NCBI GenBank assembly: GCA_947179155.2
Contig: OX359264.1
Span: forward strand, 56,289,202-56,353,201
Source of the DNA: Hedera helix
Lineage: Eukaryota; Streptophyta; Magnoliopsida; Apiales; Araliaceae
Reading direction: 5' to 3'
Length of the DNA stretch: 64,000 nt
Both the position numbers and the translations under genes were made by a program. Below are positions 60,552 to 64,000 of the stretch, piece after piece (position 1 is the stretch's first letter; each line of letters begins with the position of its first letter). The notes beneath the pieces are model-generated. The model ran no database searches. It saw nothing but the letters and a program-made list of their open reading frames with translations, and had not been told where the DNA came from.

Positions 60552-60663
60552 GGGAATGATCCATGGTTGCTATGGACACTATTTTAGTAAATTAATATAT
60601 CTTTTGCTCAAGCCGTTCGGTTATGAATAGTGTCTATAGTAACTATTTATTATAGATCATTCC
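60552..60663. mobile_element. Small MITE embedded in TA repeats (Micron-like)
   Basis: About 112 bp. The arms GGGAATGATCCATGGTTGCT and, at the right, GTAACTATTTATTATAGATC are inverted partners, as are GGACACTATT and AATAGTGTCT further in. TA tracts abut both ends (60541-60551, 60664-60712). Its TATGGACACTATTTTAGTAA arm resembles the outer arm of the element at 62084. Rice Micron elements likewise insert in TA microsatellites; relation is inferred from habit only. Confidence 0.6.
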
Positions 60664-60673
60664 TATATATATG

Positions 60674-60712
<39 letters not shown>

Positions 60713-62032
60713 CAGTTTGTTTGGTGGCTGAAAATGTTGGCTTCAACTTTGATTTCCACAGCGTCTGGCGTTATACATTGGTTTTGTTTCTTGAAGTGTC
60801 TGCGGTTTACGATAATGATGAAAATTGGTGGGTGATGTAGATACAATATGAATTTATGATTTAGCAAATTTAGAAATTGGATGGGTTTTGTTCATAAACA
60901 AGTCATCCACCAAATAAAATATATAACGACAAAGAGTTTAGCTATGAGCTCTTCATCGTGATTTAATTATTGGATTATTTGTACCATATATGAATTCATA
61001 TATTGTATGCACATTTAGAATTTGGATGCACTTTAATTTGTTCATAAATTTCACAAATTAATAACTTTAATATAATTACATATAATTTTTTAATTTAGTA
61101 GGTGTTCATCCAAAATCACAATCAAACCCTAGACAATGTATAGATGAAACATAACTATATGCTATCGTAAGTTAAAGCAATAAGTCAATAATTTACAATT
61201 TTGAACTAAATAGGGTGGGTGTTTAGTCTTTTTTTTTTGGGGTTATATTTGGTGTTTCTATTTTGATTTTATATCTTTTATCTTATAACTTTATAAAAAT
61301 AAAAAATTTGTAGAAGTTGGAAAAGTGCCCAATGAGGACCAAGACTTGCAACAAAAAACCTTAACACAAACATATATTTATTTGACCCAACTCATAATAT
61401 CTATGAGGTCGGGGTTTTAATTCTTGGCAAAGCTAAAATAAGTGTGTGTGAGTTCAAATTAACAAAATTAAAAAGAGAATGACAATGTATAGAATTCAAT
61501 TGGATAAAAAAAAGAGCACTAATTATACTTGATGAATCTTACTTTGTATATCACTAAATAAAATATACAATATTAAATAATTAAAATAATCAATATATGT
61601 CATTCAACGGGGTAAAGGTAAATGCAGAACATATTTGCACTAACCTTACCTTATAGTGTTTAAGTGATAATTTTCACTTCATGGTATGAGGTCGGTGGAT
61701 TCACTTTTAACAAAAAATCAAGATCATTAAACTTCTATTGAACTAAAAAGACAAAAAAAATATTTGCACTTTGGTGAGACGCAATAGCGAAGAAAGTAGA
61801 ACCCAAAAGGTAAAATCTCAGTCCCACTGGCTCATTCTTTCTTAATTTCTACAATCAATCTCTCTCTTGAGACCATGCATTTATATGAATGTACCAGGTC
61901 TATATTTGAGACAAATAAGAGGGATTTTAAAAAAATAAAGTAGACAATGCATAGTATATTATATTAAACCATAGTAAGAGTTCCTGATTTTATTATTTTA
62001 TTCCTACTTTGTGTAACACATCTATTGGTTCA

Positions 62033-62058
62033 TATATATATATATATATATATATATA
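62033..62058. repeat. (TA)n tract beside the foldback element
   Basis: A short TA run about 25 bases before the left arm of the element at 62084. Confidence 0.85.
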
Positions 62059-62083
62059 AACATTTACATAAGATAAAAGTTGT

Positions 62084-63053
62084 TATAGGCACTATTCTAA
62101 CAAATTGATTTTATATCGTCTATAAAGATCTAACGATGCAAAAAGAATTTTTTTTTGTTTAGCTGCAACTCTTTATCGCCCGAGTAGAAAAAAAATTATT
62201 GTGATCCAGCTGCTACTTCTTACAGCGGCTTAAGCAAAACGACAATATTTTGGTTATTCTCAACCGCTACTCTTTCTAGTGGCACGAGCAAACGATTATG
62301 TTTTGACTAGACTATTCCCAGCTTTTACAAGGACTAGCGGCATAGCCTAAAAAACTTCTAACGGCAAGAGCAGATTTTTTTTTGCCTAATTTGAATTTTC
62401 TTTTGTCAGAGCCAGAGAAATTGTTATCATTCTTACAGCGATTCGAAAAACAAAATCTTCTCTTCTGTTCATCCAGTTGTATTGTTTCTTTGTCATGACC
62501 ATCTGCTAACTTTCTAGATACTAAAAAGCCAGAAGTATGATTCTGACTTCCGTTACTGGGGATAGGAAAATTTTCCAAGTTAATGTTAATGAGTGATGAG
62601 AAAGGTATATGGGTTTCCTCACAACTCTCTGATTCTAATTGAGCCGGGATCTGAGTAGCACGGTCACAAGACTTGGCATATGTTTCATCCTTGTATCCAT
62701 TTTCAAATGATCTTATAATTTCAAATGACAAGACCAAATGAGGTCCAAAAAAAAATTCTACTCTTGCCGTAGCGGCAAGGCCAATTATTTTTAGACTCAT
62801 GCTGCTAGTCCTTCTAGCGGCTGGGAATAGTTTAGTCCAAACGCCATCGTTTATCTCATGTTGTTAGAATCAATAACAGTTGAGAATAGTTAAAACACTA
62901 TCGTTTTGTTCAAATCGTCGATTTGGCCAAAATAATTTTTTTTCTGCTCAGACCACTGGAAGTAGTAGCGGCTGGACAAATTTTTTTCTCTTTAGCAACT
63001 GTTAAATTTTTATATGAACGGTGTAAAATCAATTTACTGAACTACTGCCTAAA
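62084..63053. mobile_element. Foldback transposon of about 1 kb with long inverted arms and an internal ORF
   Basis: Arms of about 310 bp (62084-62395 and about 62735-63053) are inverted copies at roughly 75-80% by eye. Matching landmarks from outside in are TAGGCACTATTC / CTACTGCCTA, AAATTGATTTTA / TAAAATCAATTT, ACTATTCCCAGC / GCTGGGAATAGTTT, and ACGGCAAGAGCAGATTTTTT / AAAATTCTACTCTTGCCG. The central 340 bp belongs to neither arm. Long arms and a unique centre fit a MULE-like or other foldback non-autonomous transposon. I found no target duplication. Confidence 0.75.
62312..62800 (-). CDS. Uncharacterised ORF inside the foldback element
   Basis: 162 codons. The first 25 or so and last 25 or so fall in the transposon arms. 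The middle, about 110 residues, is hydrophilic with balanced composition (segments such as ENGYKDETYAKSCDRA, RKLADGHDKETIQLDEQ and SGSDKRKFKLGKKK), unlike the low-complexity frames elsewhere. I do not recognise the family. It could be a captured host-gene fragment, as in Pack-TYPE transposons, or chance. There is no evidence of expression. Confidence 0.35.
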   Translation of the reverse strand: MSLKIIGLAATARVEFFFGPHLVLSFEIIRSFENGYKDETYAKSCDRATQIPAQLESESCEETHIPFSSLININLENFPIPSNGSQNHTSGFLVSRKLADGHDKETIQLDEQKRRFCFSNRCKNDNNFSGSDKRKFKLGKKKSALAVRSFLGYAASPCKSWE

Positions 63054-63254
63054 TCAATTATTTGCTATGCATCATTCCGTTATATAATTGCATTTTATAT
63101 GGTATGGAGACACAGCCTGGCACGTTGTTACAGTTCTCATTACAATTGGGAGAAAAGGTTGACAAAAACTTGATATGCAGGGTATAGTGTTCAACTCTTT
63201 ACAACTTCCAAGAGACCTTGACCTTAGATTTTGTTATTGTATTACAAGTATAGT

Positions 63255-63781
63255 TTATAAGAATAAAGTGTGCTGTCGAGTCGAGGGTACAAAGTCCATG
63301 GAGGTAGCTTGCGAGTTATTATCTGCCAGTCTGGTCTCTGCAGGTGAACTGTAATCACAATTATATATGTTAATCAGAGTACACTAATCAATGAATTTTG
63401 TAGTAATTTCAAGACTAATATTGTCGTCATGAGATGATCAAATAAGATGCTGTGTGTATAACATAATAATGTTTAAATACATTATTATTTCAATTAATGG
63501 AACAGCACTATACCAATAAGGTTAATGAAATTAGAAATAAAATGAAATAATGCCCGTGTGCACATGCAATTTTTTATCTGAAATTATCATATACTTCTTG
63601 AATTTAATACTCTCATTATAGAGCTAGCATTGACTTTTGTTGCCAAACTTGTTGGTATATTTGATTTTCGTTGTATAGCTTAGCTCAACAATACTCCTTT
63701 GGAACCCTGGAGCCAGTCCTGCATTGCAAGAATCAATTCAACATCTGAAAACCCACAAGCAGCTTGAAATATGCTATGCCC
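63255..63781 (-). other. Possible minus-strand terminal exon fragments
   Basis: Two short segments read on the minus strand like ends of genes. 63255-63337 follows an acceptor-like ACCTGCAG and reads ETRLADNNSQATSMDFVPST to a stop. 63680-63781 reads GHSIFQAACGFSDVELILAM and on to a stop. I cannot name either, and they are not obviously one gene. A hAT-like CAGGGGCGGATCTG begins at 63780-63781, directly at the edge of the second segment. Confidence 0.25.
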
Positions 63782-64000
63782 AGGGGCGGATCTGTTTGAG
63801 GGCAGCATAGTGCCTATGCTGCCATTTTGTTTATTGGGGTTTAAACTAATAGTTCACTAAAGTTGGGGGGCAGACCACCAAATCATTTCATAACATTTCT
63901 TTCTGTTTTAGTTAGACATTTAGTACTAAAGGCAGGGTTTGTATATAAGAACAGAGTTAAGATAATTTTATTAGGCGATGTGGGACTCTAAATGGAGAAA

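Noticed and set aside
1..64000. tRNA, rRNA, CRISPR or bacterial operon features
   Set aside because: I looked for A/B-box and TTCGA-type tRNA arms and for regularly spaced direct repeats and found none. The window is eukaryotic nuclear DNA.

Overview
The window looks like nuclear DNA of a flowering plant, most likely a eudicot. The evidence is split genes with GT-AG introns, very AT-rich intergenic DNA, plant-only families (class III peroxidase, APD-type RING ligase, UGT78-like glycosyltransferase, plant PDX1), LTR retrotransposons primed by initiator tRNA-Met, and many MITEs. The UGT has the sequence signature of flavonoid 3-O-galactosyltransferases known from Apiales, so an asterid such as Apiaceae is possible, but that is only a hint.

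Layout. 600-10914: a complete-looking but coding-defective Ty3/gypsy element with 3.38-kb LTRs and a perfect ATTGG target duplication. 13877-16475 (+): myo-inositol 3-kinase, with a Mutator-type foldback MITE in its only intron. 18904-19092: an orphan last-exon remnant of a Smr-domain gene. 21951-28270 (-): a class III peroxidase pseudogene split by a Ty1/copia element (22484-27671). 30154-33620 (-): a seven-exon secretory cyclophilin of the CYP20-1/ROC7 type. 34739-40067 (+): a ten-exon membrane RING E3 ligase of the APD family, head-to-head with the cyclophilin. 40837-42663 (-): a two-exon UDP-glycosyltransferase convergent with APD. 47980-51464 (+): a six-exon Rumi/CAP10-like O-glucosyltransferase. 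52590-53522 (+): intronless PDX1, the vitamin B6 synthase subunit. 53.5-64 kb is gene-poor: a copia-related solo LTR, an orphan phospholipase C last exon, a MITE lying in TA repeats, and a 1-kb foldback element carrying an ORF between its arms.

The genes do not form one pathway. From memory, the order inositol 3-kinase / Smr / ROC7 and the pairing of APD with PDX1 each match neighbourhoods on Arabidopsis chromosome 5 (At5g58710-58730 and At5g01410-01450), so part of this window is probably conserved ancestral gene order that later filled with transposons. All exon coordinates were set by hand from splice consensus, frame continuity and family similarity; no search or alignment program was run.
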